This document shows, in pieces, positions 9,791 through 19,500 of a DNA stretch of 28,233 bases. Below the pieces are notes generated by a model. That model worked only from the letters and a program-made list of their open reading frames with translations. It was not told where the DNA came from and searched no databases. Origin of the DNA: Serpula lacrymans var. lacrymans S7.9 (Eukaryota > Basidiomycota > Agaricomycetes > Boletales > Serpulaceae); contig NW_006763290.1 in assembly GCF_000218685.1 (NCBI RefSeq), positions 3,159,313-3,187,545 of the forward strand, read 5' to 3'. The translations under genes and the position numbers were made by a program. How positions within the stretch are numbered: position 1 is the stretch's first letter; each line of letters starts with the position of its first letter.

Positions 9791-9862
9791 GCATTGGCCA
9801 GGGCTTGAACCTGGGACTCCAGCTTTCATGGTCTAGTGCTTTACAAACTAAGCTACCAAGGC
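9791..9862 (-). tRNA. Degenerate tRNA-like sequence with Pol III boxes
   Basis: The 72-nt minus-strand sequence has a 7-bp acceptor (6 of 7 pairs), D stem GCTT/AAGC, T arm CCAGG-TTCAAGC-CCTGG, box A (TAGCTTAGTTTG) and box B (GGTTCAAGCCC). A T4 run follows within about 7 nt as a Pol III terminator. The anticodon arm is poor and position 33 is C rather than T, so it should not work as a tRNA. It lies 56 bp after LTR-II copy A. It resembles the tRNA-like unit at 19290-19361, including a shared CCTTGG just upstream or at its start. A decayed tRNA gene is the alternative. Confidence 0.5.
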
Positions 9863-10081
9863 ATACTTGGAAAGCATACTGATTGGTTGCATGCCCAGAA
9901 GGTCCAGAATCACTGTACACGGGTGCGGATCCCATTATATTGTGATAATGAATTCTAAGTATTTTCAGAGTTTTCCCCTCACACGGGACAATAGAACTAT
10001 ATAATGACAGCATTTGTGCATTTGTACTAAACTATTAATCTCAACACACCTGCAAATAAATTACCTTTTTTATGTGAGAAG

Positions 10082-10745
10082 ATGAGTGTTTCTGACCCTG
10101 AATACAAGAAGATAAATGGATATTCCTTTACAGCTTCTACAATTAACAATATTCTTGCTTGTCTATCTGGCCAGCTCAATTTGGTTAATCACCAAATGTC
10201 TCAGTTAATATCAGAGTATTTCAACCCTTATTTATTTCCAGATATATACCCTACCCTGTTTTCTTTCAGTATAGGAGGTTTTGATGACAGGCTGTGTGTG
10301 GTTCCTCTATCATACACTGAACAAGATTTTCTTCATAATCACTTCTCATCTTGATAAAATAGTAGCCTTAATCCAACAGAACTTCATGCCAAACTATGTA
10401 ATGACCTTGGATACCAAACACCATTTCTAACTACTTCAAAAATGTGATATACCATCACTTGCCTGATATTGAAGTCAAACTAGACCCAAAATTTGAATCT
10501 TTAGTTGAATGAACTTCTACTATGTCTGGTGAGGCTATATTGGACTCAAAACATGAACTGCAGATTCAGCTACTTGCACCTGTTTCTTTTCCTCCTGACC
10601 TGCCATTTTTAGACCCAAATGACAATAATTAAAATGATGAGAAACATGTCAAGAACACTATTGATATTCTCAATGAGTAAGAATCTACTGTTGTGACTGA
10701 GATCAAAAGTGTAGTGAAATCCTACAACAACATCAGTGCCAGTTA
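10082..10745 (+). pseudogene. Unidentified decayed coding sequence
   Basis: An open stretch of 90 codons (10082-10354) is followed by further protein-like sequence in two frames: LNPTELHAKLCNDLGYQ, then YHHLPDIEVKLDPKFE, SKHELQIQLLAPVSF and NDEKHVKNTIDILNE. In-frame TGA and TAA codons fall where CGA or CAA would fit, for example after SLVE, PNDNN and ILNE, suggesting C-to-T decay. I do not recognise the family. It may be part of a transposon, since a Helitron-like fragment follows. Confidence 0.4.
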
Positions 10746-10830
10746 GTTTAATATGGCAATGTAAAGAAGTGTAAATTTCTTTTTCCACACAAAATAGTAG
10801 AAGCCTCATATTTCCCTCCCATAATAAATT

Positions 10831-10985
10831 CTATTGTGCTAATGTGCCAAGATGGGAACGTCAACTGTTACAATAGATATATTCTGGCATTTTGTGTGGA
10901 AAGAGTGCAAAAGCTGCCATATTTTACATAAGAGATTATATCACCAAACTACACTTGAAAACTTATGAGATGTGGTTGTTGCTAT
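10831..10985 (+). pseudogene. Helitron-like helicase N-domain fragment (tentative)
   Basis: The plus strand reads GKSAKAAIFYIRDYITKLHLKTYEM, in two overlapping pieces here: GKSAKAAIFY and IRDYITKLHLKTYEM. Fungal Helitron/Pif1-like transposases have a conserved block of the form SGxxAKAAxFYITDYITKxxLKTH. One TAG lies upstream (after ERQLLQ). Only this block is left, so the call rests on a single motif. Confidence 0.4.
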
Positions 10986-11761
10986 TGCATGTAGTTACTC
11001 ATACCCCTCCCCCCCAATAACATAGCTAATCATTTTTTATCCAAAACACAAAAACATTGTTATATGAATGTATGTCTCAGTTTACAAAACAACAACAAAT
11101 TTATGCCCAATAAACTGTACAATATTTGAGAGGCTTTGGCTACAGTATCTCTACCCATTGTACTTGTACTGTACCTATATTATCTGTGTTACTGAATGTA
11201 TTTATGACTGACATGTATCACCAAGCACACAATGTAATACCAATTGTGAGCTACAACATAGAAGATGAGGGTGAACATTATAACTTATGTATAATTACAG
11301 ACAAATTGGGCAACTTATTTCAGTGTCATTAAGTGCACCATTATTATTATTATGTGAATACTTTATCAGACTGGTGCTTCAATGAGTTTTATCAATGTGT
11401 GCGGATTTGAAAAAGTAATCATGACAAACTGGCAAGCCATTCATGAGTGTGAAAATAACATGGATGCTGAGTGAATAATGTGCTGCACTCACCAAAGCAA
11501 GCAAAATATTGGCTCTCATAACCCATGAATAAGATTCTGGTGACACTGAAGAAAATCAATTTGTTGACCCTGGTTTGTGAGCAAGTATGAAGATGAAAAA
11601 AAAAATTAAAATGAAAGGATGAGAAAAAACACAGAGGATAGAGAAATAAATGGAGACTCAAAAGCAAACACAAGAGAAAGAGGGCGGGAAAAGAGGAAAG
11701 CAAAAAGCTATAGATTAGGATTAGGCGATAAGGAATATTGAGGCACATAGTAAGTAAGAGC
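10986..11761. other. Unassigned AT-rich sequence with a purine-rich tract
   Basis: A 68-codon open frame (11126-11332, plus) reads plausibly (NVIPIVSYNIEDEG, LCIITDKLGNLF) but has no recognisable family. Around 11575-11710 there is an A/G-rich tract whose minus-strand frame is low-complexity Leu/Phe/Ser and is probably not coding. Confidence 0.4.
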
Positions 11762-11971
11762 TAATAAAACTAAGTGAAACTCAGCTGCTGCCCAAGAAGC
11801 TATAGAAATAACTGAGGTATTGGTATTCCTATACTAAGCCCCCTATTAATTATAGTCAGAGGTGCTACTTGCTAAGGTACAATGACTCCTAGGAGAACAA
11901 TGGGTGACTCCGTAGAGTAGTGGCTATGCTCCATAGAGAACAATAGCTGCTTAACAGCTTTAGCTGAGACA
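11762..11971 (-). repeat. Solo copia LTR, diverged
   Basis: The reverse complement matches the copia LTR at 20252: ATTGTTCTC, GGAGCATAGCCAC, CTCCTAGGAGTCATT, AGCACCTC, TATAGGAATACC, and GCTGAGTTTCACTTAG at the end. It lacks the intron-like insert of the 25214 LTR. It spans about 210 bp against 232 bp. Flanks AGCTT and GCTCT are not a clear duplication. Confidence 0.8.
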
Positions 11972-12099
11972 AAGCTTATCCAATTTTGTCATAATGTGTC
12001 TTTGAGAGCTCCCAAAAGGGAGCATTCATACAAATATTATAACAAAGCTATAAGGGAAAACACTAATTTGCAATTTCTAAGAAAATTATATGCAAGCTT

Positions 12100-12514
12100 T
12101 GTAACTACCAAAGTTTGTATACTCTGGGGCATGTTGAAGACAAGCAAGGAGGGCTAAATGAAGGAGAGGATAATCTCCCTTAGGTAGGACCAAGTTTGTT
12201 ATAAGTAAATAATAAGAGGACTCACTGAGGAGACTCCTTGATCTATTGGGGTATTTATACTACTACAGACTATTTGTACATGTGTACTATACAATTAATA
12301 AAGGCAGTGGCTGATGATGTCATAGGGCACAGCCCGTGTGACCAGCTCCACTGCGTGAAAGACTTGTAGCTAAAAATAAAGAAAAGCAGTGCAGTACAAG
12401 AAAGTGGAGTTTGAACAAAATGAAAAGTGCTGCATAGCACAGTGTGTGAAAACTATGAAAGAAAGTTTAAATGGAGAATGAAATTTAATGGTCCAAAAAT
12501 TGTGTATTGTAACA
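12100..12514 (-). repeat. Solo LTR-I
   Basis: A 415-bp copy of the gypsy LTR (TGTAAC...GTAACA) is flanked by the perfect duplication AGCTT (12095-12099 and 12515-12519). Solo state implies loss of the internal region by LTR-LTR recombination. Confidence 0.9.
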
Positions 12515-12617
12515 AGCTTTGTATGCAACATTATAAGTATTTTGTTAGCAATATTATAAGCTCTTCAGCATGATGCTACATATACTACCAGAATACAATG
12601 TTGAGGCCCTAAATTGT

Positions 12618-14244
12618 TGTTTTCAAATAAGGTATTCTACAGGATATTGTGAAGGACCTGCATTGTCAGTATGGAGATGAAAAGATGCCACTTTATGCAG
12701 CCAATTTGTTTGGCTTAGACTTTGTTCCCATCCAAGGTAAGTGAATATTGATTTTTTTTACATAGATTTGGTATTTAAATCTGGCTTTCACCACAAATTA
12801 TGAAAGTATTGGTTGTAGTAAAATACATTGTTATGCAATGCTAAATAATCCAAACACTTCTGATTTAGACCTTTTGGCACTTGTATCATATGAAAGCCTC
12901 CAACTGCCTTTAAGTTCCCCACCATCCTCAGCAACTTATAATATAAACAGTAAGTTATTGTATTGTTACTTCTATTTATACACATATTCCATGCATACAA
13001 CCTCTGGAGTGGGTATATGCCCATCCAGTCATATATCAAATGATATGTTCACATCTCATACTTAGGCTAAAGATCACACCACAGGCTATGAACTGTTTAC
13101 TCTGGGCGCAACAACCACTGATTCCAACACTTATGGCTTAGATCTCCTGGCACTTGTATCTAGCAAAGATGAGTTGTATCACTCAAGCAGCCAGCCAACT
13201 CATACAGAAAGTGGTCAGTTGTTCGAGTTACTAGCATCAATGAAATTCATGCACATTTTGTCATGGCAGGTACAAGCCTATCTGATAATGTACCCTTCAT
13301 TAATAATCTCTCTCAACAAATGCCTCCTCTTCATCATGGTTTGTATCCGGGTGTTACAATAACACAATTTTTGGATCTTTCCTTCATTTTTATTCTCCGC
13401 TTTAACCTTATATACTTTAGCTTTCACACGCGGCACTTCCCCTTTTGTTCAAACTCCTCTTTCTTGCGCCGCATGGCCTTCTTCTTATTTTAGATACAAC
13501 TCTCTCACACAGTGGAGCTGGTCATGCGGACTAGGCCCCATGACATCATCAGCTACTGACTTTATCAACTGTACAGTATATAAGTACAAACACTCTGTAT
13601 TAGTATATATACCCCAATAGATCCAGGAGACTCCTTAGCGAGTCCTCCTATTGTTAACCAACAAACTCTCTGCAGCCTAAGGGGTAACCACTCTCCATTC
13701 ACTACCTTTATAAGTGTGTTCCTGTGTGCACCAGAGTAACTAACTCTTGGTTGTTACACCGGGTTATAAAGCAAATAGTGAGTGTCTCCTTTTACGCTTA
13801 AGTTATCTGAGTATTATGCCAGTTGAAAGGCAGCATCCTTTCTTCAACACCACCCCAACTCCAGGGCTTGATCTCCTAGCATTTGCTGAGTATATCAAAA
13901 AAACTAGTGCATGGAAAACTATAGGCCATGTGAATAAGGGGACAATGACTAGTCTGGGCACTTTGGTAAGTCTCCCCTTGTTGACCCCATTTTTTCTAAA
14001 TTTCTCATGGACATTTCCTCTGATTTTGGAGCGGAAAACTGGAATAAGAATACCCTTTTTTCTCAACCTTTCTAACACTTCTAGTCACCAAGAAGCAATT
14101 AAATGCCAAACTCAAATTATGAAGGTTCTGCCCATTTTCTTACCCAATTCCCAAATTGACTTACTCCTCAATTACTCAAACAATATGACTATAAATCCCA
14201 TCATGGCAGACTTATTGGCACTAATGAAAAGAGACTTGGATTAA
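12618..14244 (+). pseudogene. Unidentified multi-exon gene with LDLLAL repeats, split by a solo LTR
   Basis: Protein-like stretches run along the plus strand: QDIVKDLHCQYGDEKMPLYA then FGLDFVPIQ ending at a GTAAGT (12737); SDLDLLALVSYESLQLPL (about 12860) ending at a GTAAGT (12950); YGLDLLALVSSKDELYHSSS (about 13130); DNVPFINNLSQQMPPLHHG to 13351; then, across the LTR, PGLDLLAFAEYIKKTSAWK and ADLLALMKRDLD before the stop at 14244. The (G)LDLLAL motif recurs at least three times. Removing the LTR and one CCGGG copy joins HHGLYPG to YKANSE in one frame. There are frameshifts near 13265 and 14040. I do not recognise the family and intron borders are not all resolved. Confidence 0.45.
13352..13758 (+). 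repeat. Solo LTR-I inside the LDLLAL gene
   Basis: A 407-bp LTR in sense orientation (TGTTACAATAACAC...GGTTGTTACA) is flanked by CCGGG (13347-13351 and 13759-13763). It contains AGCGAGTCCT in R, the perfect complement of the gypsy primer site. It interrupts a reading frame that is continuous without it. Confidence 0.9.
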
Positions 14245-15497
14245 CTTGAAGATAGTAAGCGGCTTGCCAGTGGAAGTTTGTTGGATGCACATCACTCAAT
14301 TTTTTAATTGTGTCATTAATACCACTATGCCATCCAAATTGCTTGTAAGTGCTTGGATACGAGCTCCTTTCACATTCACAGACTGAAGTTGGGCAGATTG
14401 TGACCCCGTACTCAGTACTCTGAGTCACTGGCAGTTCAAGTGCCACATCCAAGTGATGCACTGGCATATACTATACATGAATGGTAACACTATTACTACT
14501 ATGCTACTCACAGGCAGGTTCCAAGAACTCCCAATCTGATCTACCAATATCAATATTAACTGCCATGTTCCGCATCCAGGCTATACTAGTAGTAGTACTA
14601 TCACTGGCATCAACTTGCAGAGTCTGGGCTCGGATGATGCCAGGCCCATGCTGCAAATTTGAACACATGATCTTCAAACTCAAACTCAAACACCTGCTCT
14701 CATAATTTCTCACCAATGTTTACTCTGAGTCTTCAAGTTCCTACCTGCAAGCTATGTCTGTGTGTGGTGTACCAAAATCTTCTGCTAGTGCAAGCTGGTA
14801 CACTAAATCAGCTGCTTTTTCTTGAGCCTCTGCTAATTGTTGGATTTTCAAAGCAAGTTGATAATTTAGACTGGGTATTATATTCTCCAGATGCTGACCT
14901 TTGCCAAGGTGGCGGCTCCAGTAGCCACACTTAATGCAATAAATTCCTGGTATGATTCATATCAGACAATAGGCCAGCATACTTTGAACTCCAAGCTTTG
15001 AGTCTGACTCAAAATGAAAATGACATACCTTGGACATTGATTTTGAGATCCATAAGACATCCCACATTTTCCAGTGCTCTGTTCTTGGCTTTGAGCCTGT
15101 TACTGCTCCTCTGCTGCATCAATAAATTGACCATTTTTCAAATTGGGTTGCAAAACAAGTTGAAGGTGAAACTTTTGCTCCTTTAGAAGTCTCCATTGTA
15201 ATATGTTTTATCTATGTCAGCAAACATGGAAATCTAAGGGCAAAGTGACACTTACTGTCACAGCTTGATTTTTAATTTACATCTTGATTTGGGAATTGGG
15301 GAGCTCCAAATTATCATTGTCTCGGAGCTTCAGAGTGGTAGTGCATCTCATGATGTGGTGGTCTGATGATATGAGCTAATATAGTGATCACAGAAAGTAA
15401 CAGAAGACTGGCCAGTGGTACTTGAGCACAAATGTCACTCTTACCAGGAAGATTGCACTGGTATTTATGTGATAGGCTGCCTTGGGGTCTAAGTCCT
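14201..15497 (-). pseudogene. Unidentified minus-strand gene remnant, convergent with the LDLLAL gene
   Basis: Several exon-like pieces lie in order on the minus strand: DPKAAYHINTSAIFL followed by GTAAGA (about 15455); KNRALENVGCLMDLKINVQ followed by GTATGT (about 15027); a coiled-coil-like LALKIQQLAEAQEKAADLVY (about 14800-14860); LQVDASDSTTTSIAWMRNM then DWEFLEPAC followed by GTGAGT (about 14514); and HHLDVALELPV to HPTNFHWQAAYYLQ (14260-14460) after a CCAG acceptor. The pieces look coding, but I cannot join all phases and see stops in some. The family is unknown. It meets the plus-strand gene tail to tail. Confidence 0.35.
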
Positions 15498-15500
15498 CCT

Positions 15501-15920
15501 TGTTACAATTGACGTACCAGTACCTACTTACACTTCACTTTTTGTACTTTTATTTTTCATTTTCCAAGTCACATGACCAGTCATGTGACCATTTACTTTA
15601 CTTTACATTTTCGACTTTTCATAGTCACATGACCAGTTATGTGACACAACACCTGACCAATGTCTAGACTCATTATGCGACCGGTCACATGCTAGACATC
15701 GGACTTTAAACTTTATTTAGAACTGTACAGTACCTTATGTATTTTAGTATATATACAGGAGCAATACATGGGGAAGGACTCGGCGAGTCCTCCTGTTGTC
15801 TACCAACAACTAACTTGTTGAATCCTAATGGGTAACCACTCCCACCTCTTCCCCTTCTTTTGAGTGTTGTTTTCATTGTGCTCCAGTGCCCCAAGACTGT
15901 GTCTTGTTGGTGTTGTCACA
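15501..15920 (+). repeat. LTR-II, copy B
   Basis: This 420-bp copy is intact from TGTTACAATTGACG to GTTGTCACA. It holds two near-palindromes built from GTCACATGAC and GTCATGTGAC (15568-15589 and 15624-15645), a TATATATA box, and the hairpin AGGACTC-GGC-GAGTCCT. Flanks CTCCT and CCGAG do not match, so the original duplication is lost or the copy is recombinant. Confidence 0.85.
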
Positions 15921-16149
15921 CCGAGCTTCTCGCTAGTTTGCAGGGTCAGTTTGATTTTTGAAGTGTAAGCACCATAAGTTGGTACTAGTGATCCCTGTTG
16001 GTCATTGACATTGTGGAATGGTGAGGCTGTTTTCTTTCATATTTTTAGTCTCTATTGGGTGCTGACAGAAAACCAAATAGCTACTTGCCACGGGCAGTGA
16101 TCAAGTTTTTTATTCAAATTTGATCAGTGGGTAATGAGGGCTAGTGTTT
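15921..16149. other. Spacer, nothing recognised
   Basis: No supported gene. A small inverted repeat GATCAA...TTGATC lies at about 16099-16126. Confidence 0.4.
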
Positions 16150-16870
16150 CTATTGCACAGGTAGTCCTCCACCAAGTCCCCATATATTGGATTCACACAG
16201 CCATTGTTTACTACAATGTATAATCACAGGCCCATTTTGTGTAATATCTGTAGCAGAGAACAGGACTCTGGCATCTCTGAAGGAGATACTTCCCCAAGTC
16301 TGAACCTCCCAAATTGTCAGTATTCTTGGGATTACGCTCCTCATAGCCTGCCAGTTGGCATAGCCCCGTGTACCACCCCCACATGGTACTCTGGACTCCA
16401 CCGGACTTCTAGTCCATCATATGCTTTTCTATGCATGTTCCTGTACTCCTCATGGACTCTGTAATGTAGACCTTATGATACACTCCTTGCACATACATTT
16501 CTCTCTTGCTAGATAGTTGTCCGCATGGAACTCTGTACCTACATCACAAGTTACTCCTTACAAGCCCCTACTCCTCTGACAGTATACAAGTTGCAGCTCC
16601 TGTACTCCATTCCTGCAGTTCAAATATCAATTAGATTCCTTTGCCTTTTACAAGTCTCTTCCTAAGTTTTCCAATCCTTCTCCGAAGGGTCTTTACTCTG
16701 CTCCCCTTTCATCCTGTACTCTACTCCGTCCATTTTCTGTTGAGTTAGGGACCAAGGTCCGCAGAAGGGCCTAGCGCACAAGCTAAGCCAATTCCCCATC
16801 TCATACTCCGTAACTCTGAACAATCCACAGGTCATGGTTCTAACACCTTGATAACTTGAACTCAACTCTT
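16150..16870 (-). pseudogene. Unidentified coding remnant
   Basis: At 16150-16401 the minus strand has a continuous, protein-like frame: VIPRILTIWEVQTWGSISF, RDARVLFSATDITQNGPVII and SNIWGLGGGLPVQ before a stop. Upstream, EEYRNMHRKAYDGLEV (about 16400-16450) is in another frame, and at 16662-16865 VTEYEMGNWLSLCARPFCGP is open. Together they suggest one decayed gene with frameshifts. I do not recognise the family. Confidence 0.35.
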
Positions 16871-17251
16871 CACAGCCTACAAAGTTTTTTCAAGTTAAGT
16901 GTATTTAGTGTGGTTTTTGCCTAACAGCAGCTTACTATTACCTGTTTGTAAAGCGGCATCTAGTAGTAGTTAAGCCTCAGACAACATTACAGGACAGTCT
17001 TGGACACAACGTCTGTAGTACAAAAGGTAAATGTTTCAAAAGTTTAAATTTTGCTGTTTCTACACATGCACTTTCAAGTCCAAACATGTTTGCCAGCAAC
17101 AATGAAAGCCTCAGTAATATATCTCAGAAGTGTGGGCAAAGGAGTGTGCTGGAACTAAACACTAGGAAAGAATTGTAAGCCTTACTTTGATCAGCATTTA
17201 TTTATAATTATTCATGCTTTCTGGAGTGTAAGTAAAAATCCTCTGGTTTAT
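16871..17251. other. Spacer or upstream exon remnants, nothing recognised
   Basis: Short possible splice donors (GTAAGC at about 17177) occur, and an exon upstream of the DUF6698-like fragment may lie here, but no piece can be supported. Confidence 0.3.
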
Positions 17252-17544
17252 CATGGGCAACACATTGGGCGCACAGTATATGCTTTCTGCAACATTCAAA
17301 GTCTCATTGAGAATGGCATTGAGCACATGGCTTCTGATGATGCTGAGGACTTGGAATGTTGAATGGCAGAGTAAGCCTTGCTATGTGGCATATATTCTAT
17401 TGTACTGACCAAAACTTTATCCACATCAGAGAACACAGGGAACATCAAGCTTTCAATGAACTCTTAAAGTTCATTCCTGGTCTGGAGAGACATTTACTTA
17501 GCCCAGATGCATTGGAGGAGGAAATTATTCTGACTGCCAATCTG
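17252..17544 (+). pseudogene. Two exons resembling a DUF6698-type Agaricomycete protein
   Basis: Exon 1 (17252-17370) reads HIGRTVYAFCNIQSLIENGI and EHMASDDAEDLE. An intron (17371-17429, GTAAGC...TACTGAC...CATCAG) follows, and exon 2 (17430-17544) reads EEHREHQAFNELLKFIPGLE then LEEEIILTANL, ending at GTATGT. The reading phase is kept across the intron. An in-frame TGA lies 11 nt before the donor. The form (xREHxxFxxLLxxIPGLE) recalls the start of DUF6698 proteins; this is from memory. The next exon is missing because an LTR fragment starts at 17567 within the following intron. Confidence 0.45.
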
Positions 17545-17566
17545 GTATGTTTGGCCTGGAACTACT

Positions 17567-17752
17567 TGTTACAATACATAATTTTTGGACTTTTAATTTC
17601 CAGTCTCTACTTCAACCTTCTTTCTTTTTTGAACATTTGTGCCATGCGGCACTTTCCTTTTGTTTCAAATTCCACTTAGACTATCACTTTCTTGCACTGC
17701 GCATCTTCCTTTATTTTTAGTTACAACTCTCTCATGTGGTGGAGCTGGTCAC
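17567..17752 (+). repeat. Truncated LTR-I fragment (U3 part)
   Basis: It begins TGTTACAATACATAATTTTTGG and matches the first half of the LTR-I at 13352, including CCATGCGGCACTTTCC and GTGGAGCTGGTCA, then stops abruptly. The promoter and U5 are missing. Confidence 0.8.
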
Positions 17753-17855
17753 AAACATCAGGAAAACATGATTTAGATATAAATGCAATGTATATTTATA
17801 TACTATAATGGCAAAAATATCCCTTATATCCATAAGTGTGATTTTTGCAGTCCCT

Positions 17856-17918
17856 TACTCTAAACTGCATAAGGATCAATAAATATCATCTTTATTGATA
17901 TTTACACAGTTTAGAGTA
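17856..17918. repeat. Strong two-level inverted repeat (hairpin)
   Basis: Perfect 12-bp arms TACTCTAAACTG (17856-17867) and CAGTTTAGAGTA (17907-17918) enclose a second perfect 8-bp pair, AAATATCA (17881-17888) and TGATATTT (17896-17903). It lies in an AT-rich stretch (17755-18110) with no gene, just 3' of the DUF6532-like gene. It could be a foldback element or a transcript hairpin. Confidence 0.7.
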
Positions 17919-19272
17919 TTGATATATCATCAAAAGTGGTTTATAGCACAGTTATTAAAACAAAAATGACCTTGCACTTTTTCACTATAGTTTACTTTGA
18001 ATGCAATTCTATCAATCCATACTCAATTATATCCAAAAAAAACACTAATAAAGCAAATTATATTGATTCTAAATATTTAAAATACTGCAGCACTATTGTA
18101 ATATCTGTAATTATGATTTGGATGCTTTTGCTGCTTCTTCTAAAGCATCAAAATCAAACATAAGCTCAGATACATCAGATTGCCCCACTGTTATACAACC
18201 ATTCCTACAAAAATACTTATGGTTAAAAAAAAGGTTTGAATGATAATGAATTTGTAGTAAGCTCTTACCAAACATATTCATCAACCTCATCAAATACAGC
18301 TGCCAAGTATGTAGGAGAACATTTCTGAAATATTTCCAACAACCTTATATGATGATCCCACCTTGTAAAAGTATAATTAGTATAGATTTATGGTGATTAA
18401 GGTGACGTACCTAGCAGAAATTGCTGTCTCTGAGAATTCTATTGTAGTGTTGTTAATTGCATCTAGTAGAGCACATTCAATCTGGTAAATAAATTTGATC
18501 GTCAGTCTTATTTAAAGAAAGATATGAACACTTACGGAGTATGCTATTAGAGCCAAAGTAGGGAGATTGCATAGATATAGGTTATTTTTTCTACCATACT
18601 TTCTACCTTCACCTTTGGGACCCCACCATTGTGCTTGAAAAAGAATTTTGATAATAATATTAATATTTCTCCGAGGTTGGTTTGTGTCAGACATCTTCTC
18701 CTGTCTGCAGTTAGTATAAGTATAACAATAAAGCTTTTAAATAACTCACCTTTAAATCTATGGTGTTATTGATAAAAGTTTCTGAGTTTATGATCAAATA
18801 GATCATACCACTTAGTTTGTCCTTGTGGATGTTTTTGATGCCATACGTAGGAGGTACACTGATTCTAGCTTTAGAAATAAGTTCCCCTCTGACCTGTGTA
18901 GAACCTTTTCACATCTGTATTTACGGTGATAATTAGTATGGATATATATGGAGAAATTTAAACTCACATATTGTAGTAATTGAGACTTGAGGATCTGGTC
19001 GTCTTGTATCTCCTTCATTTTGTCCACTAGGCTACTGTCATTCTCTGCTGCTGTGGCGTTGACCAACAAATCCCAGTATATTGATTGACAACTGAAGGGG
19101 TTTGGAAATCCTTTTTCTGTTACAATTGACATACCAGTATCTACTTACGCTTCACTTTTGTACTTCTACTTTTATTTTCCAAGTCACATGACCAGTCATG
19201 TGACCATTTACTTTACTTTACATTTACAACTTTTCATAGTCACATAACCAGTCATGTGACATATCACCTAAC

Positions 19273-19500
19273 TGATAAAATTGGATAATGACCAGACCAG
19301 GGATTGAACCTGGAACCTTCTGGATACATGCCAGCTGCTCTACCAATTAAGCTATATGGCCAAGGTTATACAATGTAGGATCTTAAACATGACATGCAAC
19401 CACGGACGTCTTACACAGAATAGCTGCTGCATACTGGGCTGGCTTACAAATCAGAGGTATTATCCTATGGAGTATTGGTATGTCAGAGTATATTCTAACA
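19273..19500 (-). mobile_element. 228-bp TG...CA element carrying a tRNA-like Pol III unit
   Basis: The element lies inside LTR-II copy C with a perfect 5-bp duplication CTAAC (19268-19272 and 19501-19505). On the minus strand it begins TGTTAGAATATAC and ends CAATTTTATCA. Such ends and duplication size fit an LTR. About 139 bp precede a 72-nt tRNA-like sequence, and only 17 bp follow it, including a T4 Pol III terminator. A classical tRNA SINE would have the tRNA at its 5' end, so an LTR or miniature LTR element with an embedded tRNA fits better. The known parallel is Cassandra, whose LTR carries 5S rRNA. Confidence 0.75.
19290..19361 (-). tRNA. tRNA-Thr(UGU)-like sequence inside the 228-bp element
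   Basis: A full 72-nt cloverleaf can be drawn: acceptor GGCCATA/TCTGGTC (6 of 7 pairs with one G-U), D stem GCTT/GAGC, anticodon arm with four pairs around loop CATGTAT, variable AGGTT, T arm CCAGG-TTCAATC-CCTGG. Box A is TAGCTTAATTGG and box B GGTTCAATCCC. The anticodon position reads TGT. Position 33 is A instead of the near-universal T, so decoding is unlikely. TTTT lies 10 nt after the acceptor. It likely serves as a Pol III promoter for the element. Confidence 0.6.

Noticed and set aside
8907..15920. LTR-II copies A and B as the two ends of one large element
   Set aside because: Copy A has its own duplication GCAAA on both sides, and the DNA between holds unrelated LTRs and gene remnants.
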